Assembly: GCF_000423345.1 (NCBI RefSeq)
Contig: NZ_AUHU01000007.1
Coordinates: 62,001-126,000 of the forward strand
Reading direction: 5' to 3'
Length of the DNA stretch: 64,000 bases
From: Marinimicrobium agarilyticum DSM 16975
Lineage (GTDB): Bacteria > Pseudomonadota > Gammaproteobacteria > Pseudomonadales > Cellvibrionaceae
Shown: in pieces, positions 24,695 to 34,417 of the stretch
Numbering within the stretch: the stretch's first letter is position 1
Layout: each line of letters opens with the position of its first letter
Program-made: the position numbers and the translations under genes
Notes under the pieces: generated by a model
Told to the model about the DNA's origin: nothing
Database searches by the model: none
What the model saw: only the letters and a program-made list of their open reading frames with translations

Positions 24695-27600
24695 ATGATA
24701 CCGAGCATTCGCCACACCTCCCCCATCCAGAGCCGCTACCTTGATTTTATCGAGGCGCTGCGTCAGACCGACTTTCAGGGCGACCTGAACCCGGACTACG
24801 CCAACCGCACGGTGCTGGCCACGGACAACTCCATCTACCAGGTGCTGCCCCAGGGGGTGGTCTACCCCAAAACCGTGGACGATCTGGTGACTCTGACCAC
24901 CCTGAGCCACCGGGCGGAGTTTCAGGACGTCGTGCTCAGCCCCCGTGGTGGCGGCACCGGGACCAACGGCCAGTCCCTGACCGACGGGCTGGTGGTGGAT
25001 ACCTCCAAGTACATGAACGAGATCCTGGAGATCAACGTCGAGGAACGCTGGGTGCGGGTCCAGTGCGGCGTGGTGAAGGACCAGTTGAACAAGGCGCTCA
25101 AGCCCCACGGCCTGTTTTTTGCGCCAGAGCTGTCCACCAGCAACCGGGCCACCATTGGCGGTATGATCAACACCGATGCGTCGGGCCAGGGCTCCTGCCG
25201 CTATGGCAAGACTCGGGACCATGTGCTTGAGCTGCGCACGGTGTTTCTGGATGGCAGCGACTGGACCTCACGCCCCGTGGACGATGCCGAGCTGACCGAC
25301 ATCAGTCAGCGCGAGAATCGGGTGGGTGAAGTCCACCGCACAGTCAACCAGATTTACACCGACCACGCCGAGCAGATCGAAGCGCGCTTTCCCAAGCTGA
25401 ACCGCTGCCTGACCGGCTACGACCTGGCCCATATCCGCACGGCCGAGGGATTGTTTGACCTGAACAGCGTGCTGTGCGGCAGCGAAGGGACGCTTGGCTT
25501 TATCGCCGAGGCCAAGCTCAACCTGCTGCCCATTCCCAAGGTCTCGGCCCTGGTGAACGTCAATTACCGGGACTTCAATGCCGCGCTGCGCGATGCCACC
25601 GAACTGATGAAAGCGGAGCCCACCTCCATCGAAACCGTGGACTCCAAGGTACTGAATTTGGCGATGAACGACATCGTCTGGCACAGCGTTTCGGAATTTT
25701 TCCCGCCCTCCTCCACCGGCGAGCCCATTCAGGGCATCAATCTGGTGGAGTACACCGCCGATACCGAGGAAGACCTCGACGCGGCGGTCAAGCGCCTGAC
25801 CGGGCGGCTGGACGCCGAACTTGAAAACGACAACGGCCGACTCGGCTACAGTCTGGCCTGGGGCTCCGAGGCCGTGGCCAAAATCTGGGCCATGCGCAAA
25901 AAATCCGTGGGCCTTTTGGGCAACGCCGAGGGCGAAGCCCGCCCCATTCCGTTTGTGGAAGACACCGCGGTGCCGCCGGAGAACCTGGCCGACTTCATCA
26001 TGGAGTTTCGCGCCGCACTGGATCAACGCGGCCTGGCCTACGGCATGTTCGGTCATGTCGATGCCGGCGTGCTGCACGTGCGCCCCGCCATCGACATGAA
26101 GGACCCGGCACAGGAAGCGTTGATTCGCCCAATCACCGACGAAGTGGTCGCGCTGGTGAAAAAATACAACGGCCTGCTCTGGGGCGAACACGGCAAGGGC
26201 GTGCGCGCCGAATACGCCCCGGAATTTTTTGGTGAGCTTTACCCGCAACTGCAGCGCCTGAAAGCCTGCTTCGACCCCAACAACCAGCTCAACCCGGGCA
26301 AAATCGCCACTCCCAAGACGGAGCTGGAACTGCTGACCATTGACGGCGTCACCACCCGCGGCCAACAGGACCGGAAAATTCCGGTTCAGGTCTGGGAGGG
26401 CTACAGCGAAGGCATGCACTGCAACGGCAACGGCCAGTGCCACAACTGGAACCCCAACGATGCCATGTGCCCCTCCTGGAAAGGGACCCGCCTGCGCACC
26501 CACACCCCCAAGGGTCGGGCGTCGCTGGTCCGCGAATGGTTGAAACAGCTGAGCGAGCGGGACGTGAATGCGATCGAGGAGAGTGAGGCAACGCGTAAAC
26601 AGTCGTTCCTGCTGAGCTTCCCCTCGCGTCTGAAAAATACGCTCTCGAAAAAACGAGGAGAATACGACTTTTCTCACGAAGTGCACGAGTCCATGATGGG
26701 CTGTCTGGCCTGTAAATCCTGCACGGGCCAATGCCCGATCAAGGTGGACGTGCCCAGTTTTCGCAGCAAGTTTCTGGAGCTTTACTACGGCCGCTACCTG
26801 CGCCCGCTGAAAGACTATTTTATCGGCGGACTGGAATACATGGTCCCGACCCTGGCGCGGGTACCCTGGCTCTACAACGGCCTGATGAAACCGCGCTTTA
26901 TGCAGGCCATCATGGCCAAAGTCGCGGGCATGGTGGACAGCCCATTGCTCACCGGAATCTCGCTGGACAACGCCCTGCACGAGCGCCGCATCCGCTACGC
27001 CAGCCCCGCCAATATCGCCGCTTTGACGCAAGTGCAACGCGATAACGCCGTGATCGTGGTACAGGATGCCTTTACCAGTTACTTTGAAACCCAACTGGTA
27101 TTGGACAGCCTCGACCTGCTCACCAAACTGGGCTTCACCCCGCTGGTGGCGCCCTTCAAACCCAACGGAAAACCTCTGCACGTGCACGGTTTCCTCGGTC
27201 CGTTTGCCAAGGCCGCGGTTAAAAACGCCGCGCATCTGAACGACCTGGCTCGCAGTGGCATTCCGCTGGTGGGGCTGGAACCGTCCATGACCTTGGCGTA
27301 TCGGAGCGAATACCAGAAAGTGCTGGGCAGAGAGGCTCCCGAAGTCGCGTTGATTCAGGAGTGGCTGGCCCGGCAAGGCGAGCAGTTGGAGCCTCGCAAG
27401 GATCTGTTGGAACCCAACACCTTTGCCCTGCTGGCCCATTGCACGGAAAAGACCAACGCGGCCGCGTCGATCAAGGATTGGCAGTCGGTGTTCACCGCGC
27501 TGGGGCAAAAGCTGGAGGTGGTCGATGTGGGCTGCTGCGGCATGGCCGGCACTTATGGACATGAGGCCAGCAATGTGGAAACGTCGAAGAAGATTTACGG

Positions 27601-27742
27601 TCTATCTTGGGCGGAAGTGGTGAACAAACCGGAAAATGCGGGCAAGCTGACGGCGACCGGTTATTCCTGTCGCAGCCAGGCGAAGCGAATTGACGGCGCG
27701 TCGATTCCTCACCCGTTGCAGGTGTTGTTGGCGCAGATGTGA
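24695..27742 (+). CDS. ydiJ: FAD- and Fe-S-dependent D-2-hydroxyglutarate dehydrogenase, YdiJ type
   Basis: The 1015-residue protein has the length and layout of E. coli YdiJ (1018 residues). An FAD-binding PCMH domain is near the N-terminus (VLSPRGGGTGTNGQSL, TSNRATIGGMINTDASGQGS). The FAD-oxidase C-terminal domain includes GHVDAGVLHVRP and LWGEHGKGVRAEYAPEFFG. An Fe-S region has CHNWNPNDAMC and the 4Fe-4S motif CLACKSCTGQCPIKVDVP. A CCG-like C-terminal domain carries VGCCGMAGTYGHE. YdiJ oxidises D-2-hydroxyglutarate, a by-product of SerA and other enzymes, and feeds electrons to the membrane. Substrate is inferred from the family. Confidence 0.93.
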   Translation: MIPSIRHTSPIQSRYLDFIEALRQTDFQGDLNPDYANRTVLATDNSIYQVLPQGVVYPKTVDDLVTLTTLSHRAEFQDVVLSPRGGGTGTNGQSLTDGLVVDTSKYMNEILEINVEERWVRVQCGVVKDQLNKALKPHGLFFAPELSTSNRATIGGMINTDASGQGSCRYGKTRDHVLELRTVFLDGSDWTSRPVDDAELTDISQRENRVGEVHRTVNQIYTDHAEQIEARFPKLNRCLTGYDLAHIRTAEGLFDLNSVLCGSEGTLGFIAEAKLNLLPIPKVSALVNVNYRDFNAALRDATELMKAEPTSIETVDSKVLNLAMNDIVWHSVSEFFPPSSTGEPIQGINLVEYTADTEEDLDAAVKRLTGRLDAELENDNGRLGYSLAWGSEAVAKIWAMRKKSVGLLGNAEGEARPIPFVEDTAVPPENLADFIMEFRAALDQRGLAYGMFGHVDAGVLHVRPAIDMKDPAQEALIRPITDEVVALVKKYNGLLWGEHGKGVRAEYAPEFFGELYPQLQRLKACFDPNNQLNPGKIATPKTELELLTIDGVTTRGQQDRKIPVQVWEGYSEGMHCNGNGQCHNWNPNDAMCPSWKGTRLRTHTPKGRASLVREWLKQLSERDVNAIEESEATRKQSFLLSFPSRLKNTLSKKRGEYDFSHEVHESMMGCLACKSCTGQCPIKVDVPSFRSKFLELYYGRYLRPLKDYFIGGLEYMVPTLARVPWLYNGLMKPRFMQAIMAKVAGMVDSPLLTGISLDNALHERRIRYASPANIAALTQVQRDNAVIVVQDAFTSYFETQLVLDSLDLLTKLGFTPLVAPFKPNGKPLHVHGFLGPFAKAAVKNAAHLNDLARSGIPLVGLEPSMTLAYRSEYQKVLGREAPEVALIQEWLARQGEQLEPRKDLLEPNTFALLAHCTEKTNAAASIKDWQSVFTALGQKLEVVDVGCCGMAGTYGHEASNVETSKKIYGLSWAEVVNKPENAGKLTATGYSCRSQAKRIDGASIPHPLQVLLAQM

Positions 27743-27780
27743 TGGTTGGTGGTTGCGGGACGTCCGGCCCAAATTTCAGT

Positions 27781-27910
27781 GCGTAGGGCACGGTAAGGCG
27801 TGAGCCGCCACCTGCCGTAAAAACCCGAATGACACGACAATATATTGCGGCGGTAATATGGTTTGGGTTCTATGGTAGGTGGCGCGCTTCGCGCTTACCA
27901 TACCCTACGC
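27781..27910. repeat. 130-bp imperfect inverted repeat
   Basis: Arms of about 50 nt begin GCGTAGGG and converge on a centre near 27845. Apart from one misaligned block (around GGCGTGAGC), the differences between one arm and the reverse complement of the other are all transitions, as expected if G:U pairs are tolerated. It belongs with the GC-rich CGCTTACC repeat at 7981-8020, here present twice in opposite orientations. Confidence 0.7.
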
Positions 27911-27933
27911 CGAACTGCAGGTGTGGCACGTAG

Positions 27934-28042
27934 GGCTTGGGAGGAGTAAACCCTTGCAAGACCGTGGAGCGGGGGACCCGCGATTCGAGCCTACAGGGAT
28001 GTATTCACGGCGTGTCTTGCAAGGGTTTACTCCTCCCCAGCC
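27934..28042 (+). repeat. Conserved-core hairpin element, copy 6 (subtype I)
   Basis: Twenty-nine-nt arms (27934-27962 and 28014-28042) with one mismatch enclose a 51-nt core differing from copy 5 at only two positions. Hairpin 1 is GCGGG/CCCGC (27969-27981); hairpin 2 is TACA-GGGA-TGTA (27992-28003). In RNA the latter reads CUACAGGGAUGU, within one base of the CsrA SELEX consensus RUACARGGAUGU. Flanks are TGGCACGTA and GGACGCGACTC. It is in the sense direction of both neighbouring genes. Confidence 0.9.
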
Positions 28043-28078
28043 CGGACGCGACTCAACCTCCAAACCCGGAGACGAAGT

Positions 28079-29086
28079 ATGTCCCTCCAAGACAAGAAAT
28101 TCTCACTGCTCGAACTCGCATCGGTAAGAGAAGACGGCTCCATCACCGAAACGCTGCAAGACAGCCTCCGGTACGCCCAAAAAGCCGATGAACTGGGCTT
28201 CGAACGCTTCTGGCTCGCCGAACACCACAACATGGAAGGCATCGCCAGCGCCGCCACCTCCGTATTGATCGGCCACATCGCCGGCGGCACCGAACGCATC
28301 AAAGTCGGCTCCGGCGGCATCATGCTCCCCAACCACCCACCACTGGTCATCGCCGAACAGTTCGGCACCCTCGCCAGCCTCTACCCCGGGCGCATCGAAC
28401 TGGGCCTCGGCCGGGCGCCTGGCACCGACGCCATCACCATGCGAGCCCTGCGCCGGGACATGCGCGCGGCGGACGACTTCCCTCAAGAAGTCGGCCTTCT
28501 GCAAAAACTGCTCGCGCCGCTCAAACCCGGGCAGAAACTCAAAGCCATACCCGGCGCCGGCACCGAAGTGCCCATCTGGCTACTGGGTTCCAGCCTGTTC
28601 AGCGCTCAACTGGCCGCACAGAAAGGCCTGCCCTACGCCTTCGCCGGCCATTTCGCGCCGCGCATGGTGCGCGAGGCGCTGCACCTCTACCGCGAGGCTT
28701 TCCAACCCTCCGAGGTACTGGATCGGCCCTACGCCATGCTGGGCGTCCCCCTGGTCGCGGCTGACACCGACGCCGAAGCCCGCTACCTGGCGACAACCAG
28801 TCACCAACGCATTCTGGCGCTGCTGCGAGGCCAGCCGCTGTGGCTCAAGCCGCCAGTCGAGGATATGACGCCGCTCTGGTCGCCCGAGGAAGAAGCCGCC
28901 GTAAAAGATTTCCTGGGCCTCGCCGTCGTCGGTGGTCCTGATACGGTGCGGGAAACGCTCGAGACACTGGCAGATGAACTGCCCTTTGACGAGTTCATGT
29001 TTACCATTGATCTGTACGATCCAAGGCGGCGTCAGCACGCCCTGGAACTGCTGGCCAAGTTGAAACTCCCGCCCGTTGGCGGTTGA
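28079..29086 (+). CDS. LLM-class flavin-dependent oxidoreductase (luciferase-like, YhbW type)
   Basis: A 335-residue TIM-barrel protein of the bacterial luciferase-like family. It shows [68 protein letters not shown] split over two conserved strands, and WLLGSS. These proteins use reduced FMN; most close relatives, such as E. coli YhbW, lack a known substrate. Length is typical and the frame is intact. Confidence 0.9.
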   Translation: MSLQDKKFSLLELASVREDGSITETLQDSLRYAQKADELGFERFWLAEHHNMEGIASAATSVLIGHIAGGTERIKVGSGGIMLPNHPPLVIAEQFGTLASLYPGRIELGLGRAPGTDAITMRALRRDMRAADDFPQEVGLLQKLLAPLKPGQKLKAIPGAGTEVPIWLLGSSLFSAQLAAQKGLPYAFAGHFAPRMVREALHLYREAFQPSEVLDRPYAMLGVPLVAADTDAEARYLATTSHQRILALLRGQPLWLKPPVEDMTPLWSPEEEAAVKDFLGLAVVGGPDTVRETLETLADELPFDEFMFTIDLYDPRRRQHALELLAKLKLPPVGG

Positions 29087-29113
29087 GGCGGGGCGCTGCG
29101 CCTCGCGCCTCAA
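29083..29113. terminator. Stem-loop overlapping the LLM oxidoreductase stop codon
   Basis: TTGAGGCG pairs with CGCCTCAA and the inner GGCG with CGCC, giving a long hairpin that begins inside the last codons. There is no T-run, so it is a possible terminator or mRNA end. Confidence 0.45.
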
Positions 29114-29190
29114 ATCTGCTATCATCCCGCGTCTAAAGGGCCTTTGGCCCTCGCTCACTTCCGTCTGGGACATAACCGGAAACATTGCCT

Positions 29191-30294
29191 ATGCCTCTTG
29201 CCGATGCTGTACTGGCCGTCAACAACGACCTGCCCATTCGCACTGATCAGCCCGTTCACAGCGGCAAAGTGCGCTCGGTCTACTGGCTTAACGCCACCGA
29301 CAGCGAACGGCTGATCAAAGAAAAAGGCTACCCCGTCTCCGCCGACACGCCCCTGGCGATCATGGTCATCAGCGACCGGATCTCCGCCTTCGAGTGTCTG
29401 TGGAAGGGCGAAGGTGGCATGGAGGGGATTCCCGGCAAGGGCGCGGCGCTCAACGCCATTTCCAATCATTGGTTCCGGCGCTTTCGCGAAGAAGGCCTCG
29501 CTGACAGCCATATTCTCGATATTCCGCACCCGCTGGTCTGGATCGTTCAGAAAGCCAGGCCGGTGATGGTCGAAGCCATTTGCCGACAATACATCACCGG
29601 CTCCATGTGGCGCGCTTACGCCAAGGGTGAGCGCACCTTCTGTGGCATCACCCTGCCCGAGGGGCTCGAGCGCGATCAAAAATTGCCGGAGTTGCTGGTG
29701 ACCCCCTCCACCAAAGGTATTTTGAAAGGCCTGGAAGGCGTACCCGAGGCGGACGACGTCAACGTCAGCCGCGCCGATCTGGAGCGCCACTATCAGGCCT
29801 TCAACTTCCGCCGGCCCGAGGACATCGACCACTACGAGCGGTTATTGAAAGAAGGCTTTGGGGTTATCAGCCAGGACCTGGCGAAGATCGACCAGATATT
29901 CGTCGATACCAAGTTCGAGTTTGGTTACGTTCGCGACAGCCGGGGCGAGGACAAGCTGATTTATATGGACGAAGTCGGCACCCCCGACTCCTCCCGCATC
30001 TGGGACGGCCCCAGCTACCGGAAGGGCCAGATCGTGGAACAGTCCAAGGAAGCCTTCCGCCAGGCCCTGCTACACTACGTTGATGACCCGGATGTGCTGC
30101 TCGACAAAAGCCGCATGAAAGAACGTTCGGCCCTGGCGGAACAGACCGAACTGCCCAGGGAGCTGATGATGCGAGTCTCCAACACCTACGTCGCCATCGC
30201 CGAGAAAATTACCGGCACGCCCCTGCCGCTGTCGGAGAACCCCCGGGCGGAAATTATCGACACACTGCGGACCGATTACGGCCTGATCGACTGA
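29191..30294 (+). CDS. purC: SAICAR synthetase (phosphoribosylaminoimidazole-succinocarboxamide synthase)
   Basis: PurC joins CAIR and aspartate with ATP in purine synthesis. The 367-residue product is the long form found in many gammaproteobacteria. It shows [45 protein letters not shown] and [18 protein letters not shown]. The ATG at 29191 gives the better fit to the family start; a TTG 6 nt upstream (29185) follows GGAAACA more closely and cannot be excluded. Confidence 0.95.
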   Translation: MPLADAVLAVNNDLPIRTDQPVHSGKVRSVYWLNATDSERLIKEKGYPVSADTPLAIMVISDRISAFECLWKGEGGMEGIPGKGAALNAISNHWFRRFREEGLADSHILDIPHPLVWIVQKARPVMVEAICRQYITGSMWRAYAKGERTFCGITLPEGLERDQKLPELLVTPSTKGILKGLEGVPEADDVNVSRADLERHYQAFNFRRPEDIDHYERLLKEGFGVISQDLAKIDQIFVDTKFEFGYVRDSRGEDKLIYMDEVGTPDSSRIWDGPSYRKGQIVEQSKEAFRQALLHYVDDPDVLLDKSRMKERSALAEQTELPRELMMRVSNTYVAIAEKITGTPLPLSENPRAEIIDTLRTDYGLID

Positions 30295-30387
30295 CCCGAA
30301 TGCCCGGAGCGTCACATTGTCGACGCCCGGGCTGAAGTACAATGGGTCTCATGGATTCCTAATAGTCAATAATGAGCTGACACTGCT

Positions 30388-33177
30388 ATGGCACCACTGA
30401 AGCGTTTATTCGGCGCCCGAAACCGCCAACCCTCTCTGGACGAGCAAATCAAGGCGCTTGAGACCCGCTCGGAGTCCGAGCTTCTGGCGCTGGTGCAAAG
30501 TGACACCCAGGAAGCCCTGCGAGAGGCCGCCCTGAACCACCTCAGCTACAATCAGACGCTGCTCAACCTCTCCCTCGGCGATGGCAAGGGCCGCTTGCAG
30601 CAGGCCGCGCGCAAACGCATTGGCCAGTTGCTCGAAGAGGAACACCTGACACTGGAAGAGCTGGGCAAAGCGGTTTCGGACGAAGCCCAGTTGCTCGCAC
30701 TCAGCAGCTACTCATCCCGGGCGGGGCAGCAGGTATTGGAGCAGATCAACGAGCCGGCGGTGTTACTGGAGCTGGCGGTTCAGGGGGCCAGCATTCAGAT
30801 ACGCCGCGCCGCTGCGGAAAAAATCACCACACGCCCGGAGCTGGAGCAGCTTCAGAAGGCCGCCCAGGGGCGCGACAAAACCGTCTACAAGCTGGCCAAG
30901 CAGCGTCTCGACGCCTTCAAGGCGGAAGATGCCCGCCGGGCCGAGGCCGAAGCCCAGGCTTTGGTCATTTGCGAGAAACTGGAATCGTTGCTGAAAACGG
31001 AAAACGACCCCCAGTTCGAGGCCAAGCTCGACAAACTTCAGCAGGACTGGAGAGAGCTCTCGGTCGAACCGCCCGAGGCTCTGAAACAGCGTTACGAAAG
31101 CGCCTTTGACGCCTACCGTCAGCGCGAGTCCGAGCGCGCCGCCGAACAGGCGCAGCTTGCCGCACAAGCCGAGGCCGAAGCGGCGGAAAAAGCCGAGCGC
31201 CGGGCCCGGGCCGAACAGCTGGAAGGCGAGATTCACGAGCTGCGCGCCAAACTGTACCAGGCCACCGCCGAGCAGCTTCACGACGCCCACTGGGAAGAGC
31301 AGCTCCAAAACCTGGCGGGCTCACTGCAAGAGGTGGACCGCGAGGCGCTATCCGAGAAGGCGAGAAATCGCGTCGAGCGGGAACACAATCGCGCCGCCGA
31401 ACTGTTGAGCCAACTGCGCGACCAGGGCGCCCTCCCCGAATGGCTGGAACGCTGGCACAGTGAGGATGCCGAGCAGCGCCAGCAGGCGCGCCAGAGGCTG
31501 AAACAATTGCTCAAGGGAGCCCGCCAGTGGCCGGATGCGCCCGAGGCCATCACCACCGTCCTGAACGAGCTGAAAGAAGCCGAAGAGGCAGAACAGGCCG
31601 ACCTTCAGGCGCAACGGAAACAACAGCGCGAACTGGAAGGGTTAGTGCGGCAAGGCTTGAGCGCTGCCCAACGCGGCCAGGTCCGCCGGGCGCGGGGCCT
31701 GCACAGGGCCAGCCATGAAAAGCGCGAGAGCGTGGGCCCCGTTTCCGCTCACTTGACCGGCAAACTCGAAGAACTGGACCAGGCCATAGAACGCCTGAGC
31801 GACTGGCACGAGTTTGCCGTTACGCCGAAGAAAGAGGCGCTGATCCGCTCCATGCAGGCGCTGGAAAACAGTCAGATGAACCCGGAGGAACTGGCCCGGA
31901 AAATTCATCACCTGCAGGACGACTGGCGCGAAGTCAGCAAGGGCGTCCCTCACCACGACGAGGACCTGTGGCACCAGTTCCAGGAAGCCTCGCACCGGGC
32001 CTTCGAGCCCTGCAAAGAATTTTTTGAAGCTCAGGCTCGCGAGCGGGAAGCCAACCAGGCCAAACGGGAAGAGTTGATCGAACAGGTCCAACTATACCTC
32101 AATGGCTACCACTGGGACGCCCCGGTCTGGAAGGATGTGGAGCACACCCTCAAGCAGGCCCGGCGCGAATGGCGTGACGCCTGGCCCGTGCCTCGGCAAG
32201 CGATCAAAGCTCAAGAGGAACGGTTCGAACCGTTAATGGACCAACTGCACGCCAAACTCAGCGAGGGCTATGACGCCCATCGGGCCACCAAAGAGGCGCT
32301 GGTGGCCCGCGCGAAAGAGCTGTGCGAACTGAGCGATTTACCTCAGGCCATTGAAAGCGCCAAGCAACTGCAGGCGCAATGGAAACAGGTGGGTCAATGT
32401 CGCCCGAGAGAAGACCAGGCGCTGTGGAAGCAGTTCCGGGCGCACTGCGACGCGATTTTCGCCCGCCGCCAGGCCGAATTCGATGCAGCCGATCAGGCTC
32501 GTCAGGCACAGGCCGAGGAAGCGAAACAACTGATTCAATCCCTCAAGGCGCTGCAAACCTCACCGCTCGACAGCGCCGGCGCCCAACGGGCCAAGGTCGA
32601 TGAGCTCAAAACCGCCTACAAGCAGCTCAATGAGTTACCACGCAACCAGGCACAGACGCTCAATGACGAGTTTTATCAGACACTGAAAGCGCTAGAGCAG
32701 AAGCAGCAACAGGCTCGCACCGAAGCCAAAGAGCGCCAGCGCCAACAACTTTTCAACGCCGCTGAAGCGGTTCGGGCGTTTGAACTGGCCAGCCTGGAAG
32801 GCAGCGCGCCCGCCGCGGCCCGGGAAGAAGCGGAGATCGCTCTGGACGCGGTGGAACACTGGCCCGGAGACGCCCAGGCCCTGCTCCAGCAACGCATGGC
32901 GAACGCCGAGCAATTGAGCGGCGCCGACCAGCAGCGGAACCGGGACGCCATGAGACTGCTGTGCATTCGTGCCGAAATTCTGGCCGAGCAACCGACACCC
33001 GAAGAGGACAAGGCGCAGCGTATGGCTTACCAGATGGAGTTATTACAGCAGGGCCTGGGCAAGTCGGAGGAGTCTATTGATAACCTGATGAGCGAATGGC
33101 TGGGGTTGGCCGCCGTGCCAGACCCGGAACACACCCAGTTGTTACGGCGTTTTCAGGGCTGTCTGGTGACACCTTGA
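30388..33177 (+). CDS. DUF349 repeat protein, long coiled coil
   Basis: A 929-residue, highly charged, alpha-helical protein. An N-terminal HEAT-like region (about 20-180) is followed by several DUF349-type repeats recognisable as W-x-x-V/L followed about ten residues later by LWxxF: WREVSKGVPHHDEDLWHQF and WKQVGQCRPREDQALWKQF are clear examples. There is no signal peptide or membrane segment. DUF349 proteins have no established function; the shape suggests a scaffold. It follows purC by 93 nt and is bounded by a strong terminator. Confidence 0.85.
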   Translation: MAPLKRLFGARNRQPSLDEQIKALETRSESELLALVQSDTQEALREAALNHLSYNQTLLNLSLGDGKGRLQQAARKRIGQLLEEEHLTLEELGKAVSDEAQLLALSSYSSRAGQQVLEQINEPAVLLELAVQGASIQIRRAAAEKITTRPELEQLQKAAQGRDKTVYKLAKQRLDAFKAEDARRAEAEAQALVICEKLESLLKTENDPQFEAKLDKLQQDWRELSVEPPEALKQRYESAFDAYRQRESERAAEQAQLAAQAEAEAAEKAERRARAEQLEGEIHELRAKLYQATAEQLHDAHWEEQLQNLAGSLQEVDREALSEKARNRVEREHNRAAELLSQLRDQGALPEWLERWHSEDAEQRQQARQRLKQLLKGARQWPDAPEAITTVLNELKEAEEAEQADLQAQRKQQRELEGLVRQGLSAAQRGQVRRARGLHRASHEKRESVGPVSAHLTGKLEELDQAIERLSDWHEFAVTPKKEALIRSMQALENSQMNPEELARKIHHLQDDWREVSKGVPHHDEDLWHQFQEASHRAFEPCKEFFEAQAREREANQAKREELIEQVQLYLNGYHWDAPVWKDVEHTLKQARREWRDAWPVPRQAIKAQEERFEPLMDQLHAKLSEGYDAHRATKEALVARAKELCELSDLPQAIESAKQLQAQWKQVGQCRPREDQALWKQFRAHCDAIFARRQAEFDAADQARQAQAEEAKQLIQSLKALQTSPLDSAGAQRAKVDELKTAYKQLNELPRNQAQTLNDEFYQTLKALEQKQQQARTEAKERQRQQLFNAAEAVRAFELASLEGSAPAAAREEAEIALDAVEHWPGDAQALLQQRMANAEQLSGADQQRNRDAMRLLCIRAEILAEQPTPEEDKAQRMAYQMELLQQGLGKSEESIDNLMSEWLGLAAVPDPEHTQLLRRFQGCLVTP

Positions 33178-33185
33178 TAGGCAGA

Positions 33186-33216
33186 CGAGCTGAGCGCCAC
33201 CCGGGCGCTCAGCTCG
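33186..33216. terminator. Convergent terminator hairpin
   Basis: A perfect 13-bp stem (CGAGCTGAGCGCC/GGCGCTCAGCTCG) with a 5-nt loop lies between the stop codons of two convergent genes. There is no long T-run. Confidence 0.7.
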
Positions 33217-33221
33217 CAGGC

Positions 33222-34268
33222 TCAACGCAAATGACGGTTTAAAAATTCGATCATGTCATCCAGGGTATCCGGCGCATCCTCATCAAAACAGTTGCCCAGG
33301 TGCTCGTTGCAGCCGCTATCCAGAAACGCGTGATTCTTCCCTTCGTAAACCTTGTACACCACGTCGTGTCCCTTCTCCCGTAGCGTCCCGACAAACGCTT
33401 CCACCGCCTCGGGGGGCGTGGTGGTATCTTCACTGCCCACATGCACGAACATTGGCGGCAAATCGTAGGCGTCCGCCTCCGGCACAAGGTAGATGGGAGA
33501 CACCGCCCGATACAGTTCCGGGTCATCCTCGACATTGACGCCTTCGCCAAACAGGCCCCGCGCTTCAACGCCCGCCAGCTGCCAGAAAAAATTATTCCGG
33601 GTTTCAAAGCCCCCCTTGGCCGCCGCGTGCAGATCGAACGCTCCGTAGCTCAGCACGGCCGCCTGCACGGCCAGGCCATCCTCAACCGCCACGGCTTCGG
33701 CCGTTTTGCCGTCGGGCAGATAGGTTGGGGTAAAACCCGGTGGGTCGTTGGAAAGCCCGTCGCTGCTCAACCGACGGCCGGCCGTAAGAATCATGGCGCT
33801 CAGGTGCCCACCGGCACTGTCACCGGTCACCGCTACCCGGCTCGGGTCCCCGCCGTACTGCGCAATGTGGTCTTTCACCCAAAGCAGACCACCGAACACG
33901 TCTTCAATGATCTCATTCATGTAGGTGGTATTGTCGTTGTCAGGCAGCAGCCGGTAATTCATATTGGCCACCACAAACCCGCCGTTCTCCGCCAGATAGC
34001 GGGCGGTGGAATCCATAATGCTTTCATCATTGATGAGCCAACCCCCACCGTGATAGATCACCACCACCGGAAAGCCCTCTTCCGCCGGCTTTGTAGCGGC
34101 GCCTTTCGGGGTATAGATGTCGACGGTCAGCGTTGTCCCGCCGGGCTCGGCCCAGGGAATATCCTCGTGAACGGTCACCTCGGCGGCGGCCCCTACAGAG
34201 AAAAAGAACGTGAGCAGCCAAAAGCCGAGTGCGGAACGCCATCTCGAAAGTGATCCATGTTTCGTCAT
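33222..34268 (-). CDS. Secreted alpha/beta hydrolase (esterase/lipase)
   Basis: The 348-residue protein has a signal peptide (about 1-29, ending GAAAE) and an alpha/beta hydrolase domain. The oxyanion motif HGGGW and the nucleophile motif GDSAGG place it in the hormone-sensitive-lipase-like group; a distal D is in VGSEDTTTPPEA and the catalytic H in GKNHAFLD. A cysteine pair in SGCNEHLGNCFDE may form a disulfide. An acetyl or feruloyl esterase acting on plant polysaccharides would fit the pectate lyase and GH43 elsewhere in the window, but substrate is inference. Confidence 0.88.
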   Translation of the reverse strand: MTKHGSLSRWRSALGFWLLTFFFSVGAAAEVTVHEDIPWAEPGGTTLTVDIYTPKGAATKPAEEGFPVVVIYHGGGWLINDESIMDSTARYLAENGGFVVANMNYRLLPDNDNTTYMNEIIEDVFGGLLWVKDHIAQYGGDPSRVAVTGDSAGGHLSAMILTAGRRLSSDGLSNDPPGFTPTYLPDGKTAEAVAVEDGLAVQAAVLSYGAFDLHAAAKGGFETRNNFFWQLAGVEARGLFGEGVNVEDDPELYRAVSPIYLVPEADAYDLPPMFVHVGSEDTTTPPEAVEAFVGTLREKGHDVVYKVYEGKNHAFLDSGCNEHLGNCFDEDAPDTLDDMIEFLNRHLR

Positions 34269-34417
34269 AGTGTTATCCTCTTCGCCGATTCAATACCGTC
34301 AATACGGTTTACCCTCCTGGGTACTGTACCCAGAAACGCCCGGCCTCTGCCAGCCAGGGAACATAAAGGAGTCAAGATGGTTCTTAGAGCCCTCGGTGAT
34401 GACACGGTAGCCAACCT

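Larger units (their letters stand above)
27743..28078. other. Gene-free spacer holding a long imperfect palindrome and a hairpin element
   Basis: The 336-bp gap between two plus-strand genes holds a 130-bp imperfect inverted repeat (27781-27910) followed 23 bp later by hairpin copy 6 (27934-28042). About 35 bp remain before the next start codon, with no clear promoter. Confidence 0.7.

Noticed and set aside
25268-27562. A 764-codon open frame opposite ydiJ
   Set aside because: It is fully antisense to a clearly conserved gene, has a His/Gln/Val-rich composition typical of GC-rich antisense frames, and shows no domain.
27969-27990. tRNA-like T-arm in the subtype I core (GCGATTCGAGCC)
   Set aside because: Only a short GATTCGA resemblance; no acceptor or anticodon stem can be formed.
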